Below the pieces are notes generated by a model, which ran no database searches, had not been told where the DNA came from, and saw only the letters and a program-made list of their open reading frames with translations. A stretch of 64,000 bases of DNA from Atrina japonica (lineage: Eukaryota; Mollusca; Bivalvia; Pterioida; Pinnidae), in assembly GCA_030159075.1 (NCBI GenBank), contig BROG01000457.1, positions 186,001 to 250,000 on the forward strand, written 5' to 3'. The position numbers were made by a program, and so were the translations under genes. Below, in pieces: positions 37,601-50,800 of the stretch. Positions within the stretch are counted from its first letter, which is position 1, and each line of letters opens with the position of its first letter.

Positions 37601-40254
37601 GGTCCAGGCAAAACAAACAAGTATTATTTGTTAATGATGATGGAACTAAGCAGGAAGTTTATAGTATTTATAACCTAGTTTATCGTACACCTAATGGTTT
37701 ATTTTCTTTTACAATTCTATTGTTACTTCTAGCATCCCATTGGTGCTAATTGCCATAGGTTAATAGTGTATAACACAATGAAATGAAATGTTTACTGAGG
37801 TCCATATTAGTTTTTGTTTTGAAATTCCATATATATTTAACTTGTCATCTTTTTAAAATGATGTAGCAAAATATTTAGACTTAGCAATCAGTCACAAACA
37901 TTATCTTAATTATAAAAAAAAAAAATCTTCGAGATATTTTACGATAAATACTCTACTGTAATGCCTACAATCCCACATTTTTAAATCAAGCCAGTTTCAC
38001 ATTACTACGAGACATTAGTAGAATTTCAACGTTATTATGATAATAATCAAGGAAGAGTTTAGAAATGAATTTACATGCATGGATAGTCATCTAGGTGGGC
38101 GGTTAACCCCAAAACTCATTCATAATATCCCACAAGAATGTAAAATGTTGTTGTAGCATTTTAGAAGCTAGGTTGATAGGGCAAACAAGAAATAGAATGG
38201 GTCGAAAACTATGTAACATGGGTCACAAACAAAAAGATCCAGGTCTAGGGTTCAGCTATATCTCAAATGTGGGCCATGGACCTTTACGCTTCTGTTAAGT
38301 GTTTTATCTTTTTTTAGGACTGTTAATCCCAATAATAGAAATGACTGATGAAGTAATTTTATATTTTAGGAGACATATTTGTTTAGACGCACCTCATCTA
38401 TGCTATTGTGGAGGTGTTTATGTACAGTTTATATAATTAATTCATTTGGTTTTTATCTCATAAAGCTGACATTTCTGCATAAAATTCATACCTTCGATCG
38501 GATTAATTCAATAAATATGCATAGAAATGCATTTAACAAGTATGTACAAGTTTTATGAAATGGGTTAGCAGGAATTACAGTGCCTCGAAAATTCGAAATC
38601 TTTGCAGAATAAAAGATAGAATAACACAAATGAATACCTGGTAAATCGTTAAAAATCACATGGAATGCTATAAAAAGATAGTAAATTTATTTCCCTAAAC
38701 CAATCTTACTCGCTGCGTGCCATTAATTGCTTTATTAATATTGTTGATCCTTGCTTACATCGCCAGAAGTGAAACATTCTTAATCGGAGTCATAAAGTCT
38801 TTCCTCTGTAATTACTGTAAGGTAGTCTGTGTGTATACATAAATATTTGTAGTAAGTCAGAACTATTGAATAATTCTCAAACGGACTTTTCACCATAAAT
38901 TGACTATAGTACAGGTATTGAAAAAATAAGTTGTTTTCCAGTAAGAATAACACCAAAAACAATACAGTATGATCGACATGTTTTTTAAACACATTTGGAG
39001 TTAAGCACACAATTTACCTATCAGATTATATCATGTAGGTAATTGGGGAGAGGACTCGTATCATTAAAAGTGTTTACATTCTGTTGTGATAACTTACAAA
39101 ATCGTTAATACAACATCAAAATATTTTGCAAAGCAGTTGAAAAAGTAAGTTATTTTTGTCTTTAAAAAGAAAGAAAGAAATGAATATTCATTTTTACCTG
39201 AAATAGTGGTGAAAGATTAAGTAGCCTACATCACAAACATTGCTTAGATTATCAGTAAATTATCGGTAACGTTTCTTGGTTCATGGCTATCTCTTTAACA
39301 AAAGTTTGATCGGGAAGAGGATTAGATAATGCTTTCAAATGATATAACCAGATTATGTGAGGAACTGAGGAATGGATCAAAAGTTTCACACATGAGTAAT
39401 AATTGAACAGAGGATGGATCAAGGGCCTTGTCCACCTATACTTTCGTAATTGTTGGTCTATGGCCAAAGCTTGTGGATGATATATTTACCTAGTGAGGCT
39501 TCACTTCAATGACTTCGCAAAATGTTGGGAGCCTTTGTGCTTTGGCCATGCATAAATATTGATATAAGCCATTTTCACAAAGCTTCACCCTTGATGCAGT
39601 GTTGTTTTATCTAAGTAACATTGTCCCATGCTTCATCATGATGGTGATTTAACGAGCAGGATGTAGTACGTAGGTGTGTTGTAACAATACCTGGGGGATG
39701 TCCAGCTTTGTGATTCAGTTATATGTATAATACTGCACTCATTATATATATATAGATGCTAGGAGACCGTCTTATCACTTAGTGCTTGTATAAATATGTC
39801 TTTCAGCAATTCACCTTGTGGTTTTGCTATTTCTACATTTGATAAATAGTATCTGGGTTTGGCAGATGAAGTCTTCTTTCAACAAAAGTGTTTTGCAGAA
39901 GAAAAAAACAACATTTGATTGAGTTTCAGCAGTGTATAGAAAATTGATGATATTATTCAAGTGTATACCAAGCGTTTGTCACCAGTGTATTTACTGGCCA
40001 CAGATCTCCCAATAGATCAGTATGAAATTAGTCTTTGCTTATGAAGAATTCTGCTAGGTGCTAAAAGATATTTATGTTGTTTTTTTTTCTTTTTTTTCTG
40101 CTTAATTTTTACAAACCACAACACCAATTCCCAGTGGGAGAAAAGCATGTATTTTGCATTGAGAAAAGGGCAGACTTTTGGTCCCATTGAAAGTTATAGA
40201 AAAAGGCCTGCTCTCCCACTATCACATGCTCCTATTACGACCCCAACTACACAT

Positions 40255-40313
<59 letters not shown>

Positions 40314-40318
40314 TATAC

Positions 40319-40367
<49 letters not shown>

Positions 40368-43300
40368 CTCAGTAGCAGATGATTTCACCACCCTTCTTCT
40401 GTACATATCCTAACCACCATCCCAGCAGCCATACTTCCATCACCACACAACCTATTATCTACACGCTAAACAGCACATACTCTTGCCAGGGCATTTATGT
40501 TATCAATCATACATTGTACATGTATACAGTATACGTATTGGTCTAATTTCTTAGTGTGAGCTAAGAAATGTCTTATGCATGTTAGTCACCAGCTGATTAT
40601 TCAGGGCAAGGTAATCTATTATTCATATTGAACTGAAAGCTGCTAGTTTCAGGTAACAAATTTATTACGCACTTGAAGAACATTGAATCTTGCTAGTGGA
40701 AATTTTACTGTTACTGGCAGCATTATGTTTATATTAAACTCAAAGGGAGGGATTATTGATTTTTGGCACGGTGTTGTACAGTATCCCTGCACATTATTAG
40801 CGGGTGCTTACCTAACCGCTTGATAAATGGTCTTCCACTGTCTAGACCACTTATTCAATTACAAGAACAAGACAGATGAATAAAAGATAACCAGTTGTCT
40901 TGGACCCAAAGGCCATATAGAGTTTAAAGTAGTTAGATGTATCAGGTAGAAACGTCAAAAAGTACAGGTGTTCTGCGAGGTTTGTCTCACCTGAAACAAG
41001 GTAGAGATATAGGTGTACAGAGGTTTTATAGATTGAAGGCAGTTGTTAAACGAATATCTGAAGTTTCCTATAACTTGAGTATTTCAACTCTCTTGATGTT
41101 CAAGTAGTTAACGTTTTACATTGGTATACCTTTTCTCAATTTTTTTGCCCCAAAATTCTCTGATCCGATATTTTTTAAAACGTACCTCACCCTAGAAAAA
41201 ATGTGTATGCTTGAAATGCTTAATTAAGCCACAGAATAATAAATTTTAGATGATGTTCAAGAAATGTAACTTATAGAATTCAATTAATGGTATCATGGGA
41301 GATGGTTTAAAACATAGAATATATATGTATGTTTTCGTAACCCTCTCAATAAACACACAGTCAGAGCTCCAGATAAGGGAGTAAGAGGGTATTTCCTCTT
41401 TAAAAATTTGAAAATCAGCTTTGGAATTTAGAACAGGAGGTGAAATTACTCATTGGAAATTGAAATAACAAATTGTGATATTAACAATTTATATAAAATT
41501 ATGTAAAACACCCTTCAGATATTTAAGAATACCCTTTAAAAATTTTGATTTACCTTTTTAATTTTATTTCTGGGAGTGATGTACCTTTTACCTGGAAATC
41601 TTATCTTGAGCTCTGCACACTATAATTGACTGGTCTCATTTAATAGAAAAGAACATACCATAAAGATACGTTAGGGGTGAAAGGGTTAAAGCACTTTGAC
41701 TACCATATAATATAGCCTTGACATTTGACCTTGAGGTCAAATCAAAGATTTATGCTGGGCCCAATAAAACATTTCAGTTACCAGTGTTTTTTTCTATGCT
41801 GTATAAATGCTTTGTCCATGTTATCAAAAGTACGAATCCTCTATCTTTGAATTCCTGGATTCTTAGTTGAACAAAAAAAGAATTAAAATCACATGTTATA
41901 TGCCCCTGGCCTGAAAGGTCCACTATGGGCATCTATAGTTCGGATGGTTCATCTGTCTGTCTGTCGGTAATTCTGCCCCGCTTACATATAAAGTTCAATA
42001 TTTCAAGTTTGGATTGTGATACAGTGACCAAACTTAGACTGAAATTCATCTAAGGATTGCTCACATTTTACTGACATCACATGCCCCTGGGTGTGGGATG
42101 GGGACAAAATGCAGGACATTGCAGTATTCAAAGTTTGGATTGTGATACAGTTGGAACCAGGGGCATTTTTTACAAACACATCTTGTTTCACAAGTTTCTT
42201 TGGAATGTTACAATACTTTGAAAAGTTTTCAAAAAAATTTCTGCAGTTTTATGTAACACACATTATATTCTAGTGAAGCATGATAAATTCTCTCTATAGA
42301 CCCTTAGCATTAAATTCTGTGTAATTAGTTCTCTAAATGAGTGTTTAATTACCTAAACTAGCATCAAGCTCTTCCAAGCATTGATTAGTTTTAGACACTA
42401 GGCTATACAAAGAGAGCAATCAAGCAACAGCAGAAATAATTGACTCTCATAAAAACCTAGAAGCATGTCTTCTTCTTATGCAGTATAAAAGGTCACAAAG
42501 TCAAATAATAAAAATATTTGATTTTAGAGAATTATTTGTGTCAGTCTGTGTCTGGGGTTATGAATTTGTTTAAGTGTGCTGTGTGCTAGTTACGACCTTG
42601 TGTCATTGTGTAGGTTTCAACTTCCTGTCCATCTGGCGATAAATTTTCAGGTTTTATTGTTACTATGGGTTTCTTTTTGTCTGCTATACGTTGCTTCAGA
42701 TTCTTTAAAACTTTGCAGATGATAAATTTGATAATGTATTTGTTAAGGTTAATGTTGTTATCATACTATGTTTTAGAGATATCATTTCATTGTGATCCTT
42801 GAACTCTTCCGATGCATTAGTAGTAATTTTTAAAAGTGGATTTAGAGCATTTTTAGGGCAGTTTTTTTTTAGAAAGGAAAAATTTATCAGTGAAATCAGT
42901 CAATCAATATTTTTGTTGTGGATGCAGAAATACCATGTAGGTGTTGATTACATGTTAAGATCAATCAACTCAGCCTTTTTTCTTTTTTTTTTGAAATATT
43001 AAAAATTGTCTTAATTTTCTCAATGTTGAAGTCTTTCCCCCATGTAGATGGCAGAGGCACTTTTAAAATCGCCAAGAAAATTCACCAATTCTGGATGGTT
43101 TATAATGTAATTTCAGAAATATTTCTGATAAGAAACATCTTTTAGGTTTAAAAAGCTCCTGGCCTTACGATAACAAAGTCTTAGACGTCAAAATTGAATT
43201 TCTTTGTTGAATTTTTCTGGTTATAAAGTATGCCATTTACAAGATGTCATACATATTGAGGAGATTTGAGTGTTACCTCTACAAAGTTCGAGATCAAAAT

Positions 43301-46300
43301 ATGTTGATAACAAGGAAATTTATCACAGATCCTAATTTCCGAATTTTTCCAGAAGTTGAAAGATTGGTTTGTAATGCCAGACCCAGGGGAACAAAATACA
43401 GAAGTCTATAATGTTTATACCACAGTAAATGAAAGGAAAACAAGACAACCTGTTTTGATTTTAAGGAACTTTAATGCATTCTATTTTTCTCCTGGTCTTT
43501 CCCAGTAGTGAATATGGATTAATGAACTGTAGCATCTATTTTTTTAATCTATCTAAGGTGGCTTTTGTGTGTTTGTTTTGTATTAAAGCAGAGAAAAACA
43601 AGGTTTTCCATTTCTTCATTTTCATCTTTTGTATATGGCTAAAAGCTATCCTGAGTTATGTACTTCTTCGTTACGGAGTTAGAATTCTGTATTGAGTCAG
43701 ATAAACTCGGCAACAAGAAGTCTGTATGAAATGTGTGTAGAATTGACTTGGATGATAAATATGACAGTTTATATAAAGACTGAGTCACCAATTTAAATGT
43801 CTATCAAGGTCTTCTTTTTTTTTTTCAAAGTTACACATGTACATTGGATAAATGATATGATCCAAGGGTTTTCCTGTCCATTAAATCTGAGGCCAGGGTC
43901 CCCAAAATTGTAAAAATATACTTAAAACTTGAATAAAAAAAATCTGAATTTGAGACATTTGAATTTTTCCAAGCTGCAAGATCTTTTTCTGGGCAGTAAA
44001 TATAACTGAAGTGATATATTTGTATTGATACAAATGGATTGAAAAATTAATGATTTAAGGCTTCATTATAACACCTGAAAGGTTTGACTGAAAACTTTGA
44101 AGTATAATTAACAAATGTTTATGTCTTACTTCTTCCATTGGAACATGGCAGTCAACTTTTCTGGATTTAGTATAAAACTCAAGTTACTGTGTACAAAGGG
44201 ATAGGCCATTATCCTTCTGCATGTGAACTGGTTACCTTACCTGCAAAACTAGCTTTGACTGGTACCTATGCTGACTTAAGAGAAACATAAAATATGATGC
44301 TCTAGTTCTGGAAGTCCCTTGCATTTTATGCTGAGAATTGTGATGATGATAACATTTTGATAATCAATAAAATCTAAGAAGTGATAATACTAAGATTAAG
44401 TGTTTAGGTTTCTGACTTTGAGTTAGATGACTGAATGCTAAGTGATGCATGTGTGTATATAATAACTAGAGAAAAGAAGGGAGTAGGTGTACAGGACATG
44501 CTTTTGCTTACAGAGTATTTTTTACTTGTTAATGTACTCAAAACCAGTGAGTCAGACCTGAAGGTTTAAATGTTGTTAGGCTTATCTCCATTTATATGCC
44601 TAACTTTATTCACTGTATAAATATGTAATTTTGTATTAGGTTTCCTATTTCATCTTAATACACATATCAATGCTATCTAGTTGATAAATAGAGGGGATAA
44701 AGAGAGAGAGGCTTCAGTAGGTATTGTAGTATATAATTTACACTGACATAAATAAACATGTGTTAGCTTTCCCACATGTCTCAAATCATGGCCTTGACAA
44801 TGTCCAAGATTTCATAAAAACATCACCCAATGACTTGTTGTTGTCCACCATAAACTAATGATCATAATGAAAGTTTGTAAGTGAAATAAAAAAATCTTTA
44901 TGGCAACATAGTACATTACACAAAAAATCTGAATGGCAATGTACATTACACATAGGATGCAAATTAATGGTGATCCAACACCTCATAAAATTTTTATTAA
45001 TCTCCAACAAAATGGTAAGAACCTCAACATGATGTTCAAACATTTAATGTTCTAGAGTTGTGCCCCTTTAATAACTTGGTAAAATTGCAAATTTTTTTGT
45101 TTCCACACTCAAACACTAAGTTTGGCTCATCCAAATTTTATGTAACTTGTACACAATATTTCGTTGAGAACTTCAATGTGCAGGCACTGTTTGAATTTTG
45201 GTACCGAGTCATTTACCATTTTAAAGTTATGCCCATATCAAAAAATATTTCAAGTGTTATAAGCTAGCTTGAGAGGGAACATTTGTGATTTAATCATGTC
45301 CCAGAGAAGATCATTAAAAGAGGAGACAGTAGGAGGGATTTTTGCTTTTCAGCCGAAAGTTTAATCTACCTTAACATTCAGTTGTTTTAGTTGTATAGTT
45401 GTTTAATGCCCCACTTAGGGATCTTTCACTCGTATTGAGACATCACCAAATGCCGGTGAAGGGCTTCAAATTTTAGCCAGTGCTCGGCACTTAAGGCCAA
45501 CGAGCAGTGAGAGTTATTTAAACTGCTGACACCTACAGTGACACGAGATCATGGTTTTTACTGTTTCATCTGAAGGACAGGAAAAGCCGGCCACCTCCAC
45601 CGGGGTTCGAACCCGTGACCCTCCGGTTGGGAATCGAGCACTCTACCACGGAGCCACCTTAACATTTGAACCAAACAAAATTAATCTTTAGACTTCAAAG
45701 AAATCCAGAGAATAAAGCGATTTGCATTATCTTTTTTTGACAGATTCAGCATGTGTATTTCATTCAAAGTCCAAAAATAAATGAATCTGAACAGAAATTA
45801 TATGCATCTGCATTTTGATCAATGGGAAACTGAACATATCAATTTCAGCATCAGATACCAGCCATGGTCTGGGGAATTTGTGTTTTAGAAACATGTTTTG
45901 TTAATAATAATATTATTATTTCATATTTATCAAGTTATTGGGACCCAATCACTTTCTCAGATCTTTTCAGATCAGTAAAGCGTTTGTGTTTTCTTTTGAC
46001 CTATTACGGTAATGTAATTTGACGTGGCCTCTCTTTGATGTTCATCAGATATTAAGATGCTGAATACTTATCATTTGATTTGACGACTACCATGTAACAT
46101 TGTGTCACTAGCTTGTCATGTTTCAGGATTATTGATTCGAATTTGTCTACAGATTAACAAAGGCTGTTGTCCGTGTAGCTGTGGTTGTCAATTTCATTTA
46201 ACTCTTGTCAGCAAGTCGTCAAGAATCACAGTGGTTAATTTCCTCACCTAGTCTTTGTGTAGGGGTTTAAATGTGGTGTTAAGGATGATTTCATGTTTAG

Positions 46301-47801
46301 TTACTATGGTGTTTTTTTTCCCCACACAATCTGTGTGCTGATTCAGTAAAGCTGGTTGTATGGTGTACCAGCTTGTACTGGGTGATCAATAGCAGAAATA
46401 TGCTTTGCTATTGTAATTGCAGTTTGCAGTTATATATCGACAGGTAACTTAAGGTAAAGGTGAAATACAGGGGAAAATAAAGGTATCAGGACCGATTTAT
46501 TGACCTTCAGGACTAATAGTTACTTGTAAAGTTTTATTGTTCTCTAAATCTGTCCTGGGATTCAGTAGAAAATTCTGATTGTTGACTCTTGTTTTGTTAG
46601 TTAGGTAAACAGAATAAGAATAACTCTTTGTGTGTTTGGAAAGTGAAATGCTGCAGTATTTCCAGAACTTTTATTGTGTATATGGTGAATAAATCTTGAG
46701 GAAGTTGCCATCAGGTTGTCATCCTTAGTAATATTACATTTAAAGAAACATAGATGTCTTTGTCAGTATCAGATGTGATATTGATTTAAATAGCTCGGGT
46801 TTGTTACATACATGTGATACAACATATGGTACACAGAAAATAGACAGATGTGTTTGTGTTACAGATTAGTTTTAATTGAGTCAAATTTTGATATTTTACA
46901 AGAATTTCAATTCTGGAATATTTGTTTAAGTCATGGTAAAAGATATTATTTTTAGTTCCCTGAGGATCAAAGATCTAATGGGGAGCAGGTTGATATGTTT
47001 TTTTGTTTTTTTTTTACCACCTGTTTGCTCATTTGCAATATTTTGTAAAATGATCTAAGATTCTTTTGTCATATTTTAACCCATTAACCCATAATGGTTT
47101 TCCTGTCCTTCAGATGAGAGAGTATAAATCAAGATCCTTTGTGACAGTAGGTGTCTGTACGTTAAAAGAACCCTTACTGCCCAATTGTCGTAATTGCTGA
47201 TCTTAGGCCAAAATTTGAAGCCCTTCACTGGCATTTGGTGCCGTCTCCATATGAATGAAAGATTCTTAAGTGAGAACAACAATACAACAGCGACAACTCA
47301 TTGTCACATTCGGACTGGTCTAAGTCATTGATTTATGGAAGAGTCCATTGTTTTCAGGGGGTTGATGATTTCTTTCAATGACACCATACAATGAGTTCAA
47401 TAATGACCATTATCTGACAATATGTTTGCCAGAGTTATGAGGGGGGGTGGCGGGGGGGGGGTGGGTGGTGTGGGGGGTTGGAGGGAAGGCGTTGGTGGGT
47501 GGAGGTGGGGGGGAGGGGGGTGTTGGGTTGGGTGGTGGTGTTGGGTGAGGGGGTTGGACGTGAAATTTGAAGCCCTTCACTGGCATTTGGTGCCGTCTCC
47601 ATATGAATGAAAGATTCTTAAGTGAGAACAACAATACAACAGCGACAACTCATTGTCACATTCGGACTGGTCTAAGTCATTGATTTATGGAAGAGTCCAT
47701 TGTTTTCAGGGGGTTGATGATTTCTTTCATGACACCATACAATGAGTTCAATAATGACCATTATCTGACAATATGTTTGCCAGAGTTATGGGCCTTATAT
47801 C

Positions 47802-47836
<35 letters not shown>

Positions 47837-50800
47837 CTTTTTCTTTTTTTTTTTTGCTTTTTGTTTTTTTTTTTTCTTCTTCTTTTTCTTTTTTTTTATT
47901 TTTTTTTTTTTTTAATTGAATGTTTTTGCTCTCAGGGTCATAGTGTTTCTCTATGGTATCTTTTTATCAAAATATTTTTCTAAATTCTATTTTTTTTATG
48001 CGATCATTTTGAAAACAGGTTTAAAAAACTTTGAAAACCAAAGTATCAAAAAAGTTGTAAAATATTTACCATGCCTTGAACGTATCAAATTTAAAAAAAA
48101 TAACCATTTAAACTCTTCACTGAAGTTTTCCATAAAAAAAAATCATATATAGTATGGACATATTGATATGCCATATTTGTATAAATAGAACAGTATAAAT
48201 TTCAAGATTTCATTCACTGATAAATCAGATAATAGAGTCTTGTAACTATGTATTATGTAAATTTCACTAACCACACAGAAATGTTCTATTTCATGATGAT
48301 AGCAATTAAAGCATTCTCAATTTCAATTTCCTGTTTGATAATATAAGCTTTTGATTCCTATGTAAATTTCAAGATATTTCCTGTACTTAATTATAGTATA
48401 ATTCACAGTCATCAAACTGTAACCCAATATAATGACACAACACATCCTGTGGTCAGACTGTGATACTGTGATTTAAAAAAAAAACAAAAACAGCAGTAAC
48501 TTAGTCATAGAGTTGTATATTAGTATGTCAGTATGCCAATATTCTGGGAGGTAGAGAGAGGTGGGGTTTGGGGGGGTATGGAAATGTTGAGATATTTACA
48601 GATATACAGTTTTTTCATAGCTTGTATTCATGGGTGCCCCCAACTTCTAAAATGGTAACATTTCAATAAACACAAGGATGAAAATTTTCTAGTTGGAGGA
48701 ATTCCTTCAAACAATTTTAAAAATTTTGCTGTGATGTTAAATTTTTATTTTTTCTAATAAAAATGTATGAATGAACCATTTTCCTGTTATTATCTTCTAT
48801 GTAAACAAAAAGTTATACATTTTCTGTGAATTTGGAAAATAGACTAAAAACCGGGAAAGGGCGGAGGCTTATTTTTCTATCTAGGGTTTTTAAATGGAGC
48901 TAAAAATCAATGGCTAGTACTGGATAACGTGAAGTGATTGCATTATTTAAGCCCACACAAACTAACACAGGTAGATGAAGGTGTACAAGAGCTTCATAAT
49001 GTAGTTTGTTTGTCAGCTGTCATGTTCTGTAGAGTTGCATTATCTGAAGGTTTTTGTAACCTTTGTCTGGTTCACCTAGACTAAGTACCATGACATATTT
49101 ATTGTGATTTCTGGACACTTGTTTTTTTTTTTTGGTCACCCCATATGACTCCAGTGACCTTTTTACCATTATTGTCTGTTTACTGTATGTGTTTGACTCT
49201 TTAATATTTTCAACTTGATTTTCTACTTGATTTTGGGACATGTGTGGAAAAAAAAACGGGTAAATTGTTGTTGTGAGCAAGTAGTGTAGACCTTTGCCAA
49301 CAACGATTGGGTTCTTTTTCTTTTCTTTTTTTTTTTTGGCTGGATAGCAAAGCAAATGCCTGTGTATGACTTGGCGAGGCCTGTCTGTCTCCGTTGACAA
49401 CTTGGTTTAGCTGTTGCATTTAGCTCTGTCTGAGAAAACTGTTTACGATGTCACATTGTATGTTTCACACAATTATAAAACATGAGGACATAGTTTACTA
49501 TCACCGCCAATTTTTACCTTTGAAGTCAAAGGCTTTGCAAATTGTTCATACACCCTCTAGTGGTGTCTTGTTGATTGGTGATTCTAAATTTAGACTTATG
49601 AATAGGCTCTGAACTGGTTGTGCTCAAATTTTTTAATTTCCTCTGAGGTTACGAATTTGAGATTTATCACGTTGATTTAAGACAATTTGCATAAATTTGT
49701 TTCTGTTCCTATCTTTAATATAGATATAGATATAAGAACTGTTTTACCCTCCTGCCTTATGGAACCTCACTGTCAATATAGATATGGAAGCATGATAATG
49801 CATGTCTATATTTAGCACGCGCAGAAAGACATGCACACCAAAATAAGGTGAATTTGGTATTTAAATGGAGGCAGTAAACAATTTGATTTAAATACTGTCA
49901 TAGTTGTGACTCATTTGTACATGTATATGTTTACTTACAGCTGTGTTAACAGACATTAAACATATCTCAAATTACAATATGAAATCTACAATCCTACATA
50001 ACATTAACAATTAGAATGCTACATATTTGCTGTGCTGTTTGTAACAAAACACTGCGCTGTATGATTTGACATTGATGCGTGTCACAAATCAACTAGTTTG
50101 CCCATATTTCCTGTGCCATTTACAAACATTTCTGTGCTGTTTCCACATATTTCTGTGCTATTTTGCATATTTCTGTGCTGTTTAAACACAGTTCTGTTTT
50201 GTTTACAGTTTTTGCTGTTTCCACAAATTTCTGTGCTATTTGCACATATTTTTGCTGTTTGCACACACATTTGCTATTCTATTTTTGCACATAATTACTG
50301 TGGTCTGTGGGACATTAGGTTTTGTCAGTCTGTTCAAGTTTTTGTTAAGTTTCTGAAGTACTCTCAGAATCAGAAAAATTAATTATGTTTTGCAATTAAA
50401 GAACCTTATTTTCTATATAAGGTAGTTGTGCATACAAAATCAATTCATACATGCATGAAAGAGAGTGAGAGTTGAAAATAATGTGTCTATGGTTTAAGGT
50501 CCTAACCACTCGATTAGACGTCACAAACTTGAACCCTTAAAAAATTGGTAAATTTTTGGCCTGTCAGAATCTTTGTTCATTTTATTGATGGCTGATATAT
50601 GCTACATTGCATTTTGACACATAACACTAATATTATACATTATATTTATCGTTTTCAGTCGTATGAAAGGGATCTCGGTATGTTGTCTAACAAACAACTG
50701 CGAGCAGCTGCTCATCGGAACAGAAATCGGCAATATATATATGCTGGATGTCAACACATTCAAACCCATGGATCAGATTATCTATCAAGATGTTGTCATG

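Larger units (their letters stand above)
34103..50658 (+). other. LLGL intron 4 (16.6 kb)
   Basis: Contains the 55-bp minisatellite, a TIR-like element at 41900-42166, compound CA/TA repeats, the SINE at 45379-45655, the G-rich duplication at 47.2-47.8 kb and a 20-bp degenerate array. No additional Lgl exon is needed: residues 126 and 127 join directly across it. No nested gene was recognised. Confidence 0.75.

Noticed and set aside
45590..45655. Possible functional tRNA gene on the minus strand
   Set aside because: The B box is ideal, but the unit is the head of a SINE with an 11-bp target duplication, and the anticodon stem is poor.
47422..47634. Glycine-rich and proline-rich frames
   Set aside because: They come from the G-rich tract and the SINE fragment and have no coding support.
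49020..49400. 126-codon minus-strand frame
   Set aside because: Low-complexity lysine runs from poly-T/A tracts, no domain, inside intron 4 of LLGL.
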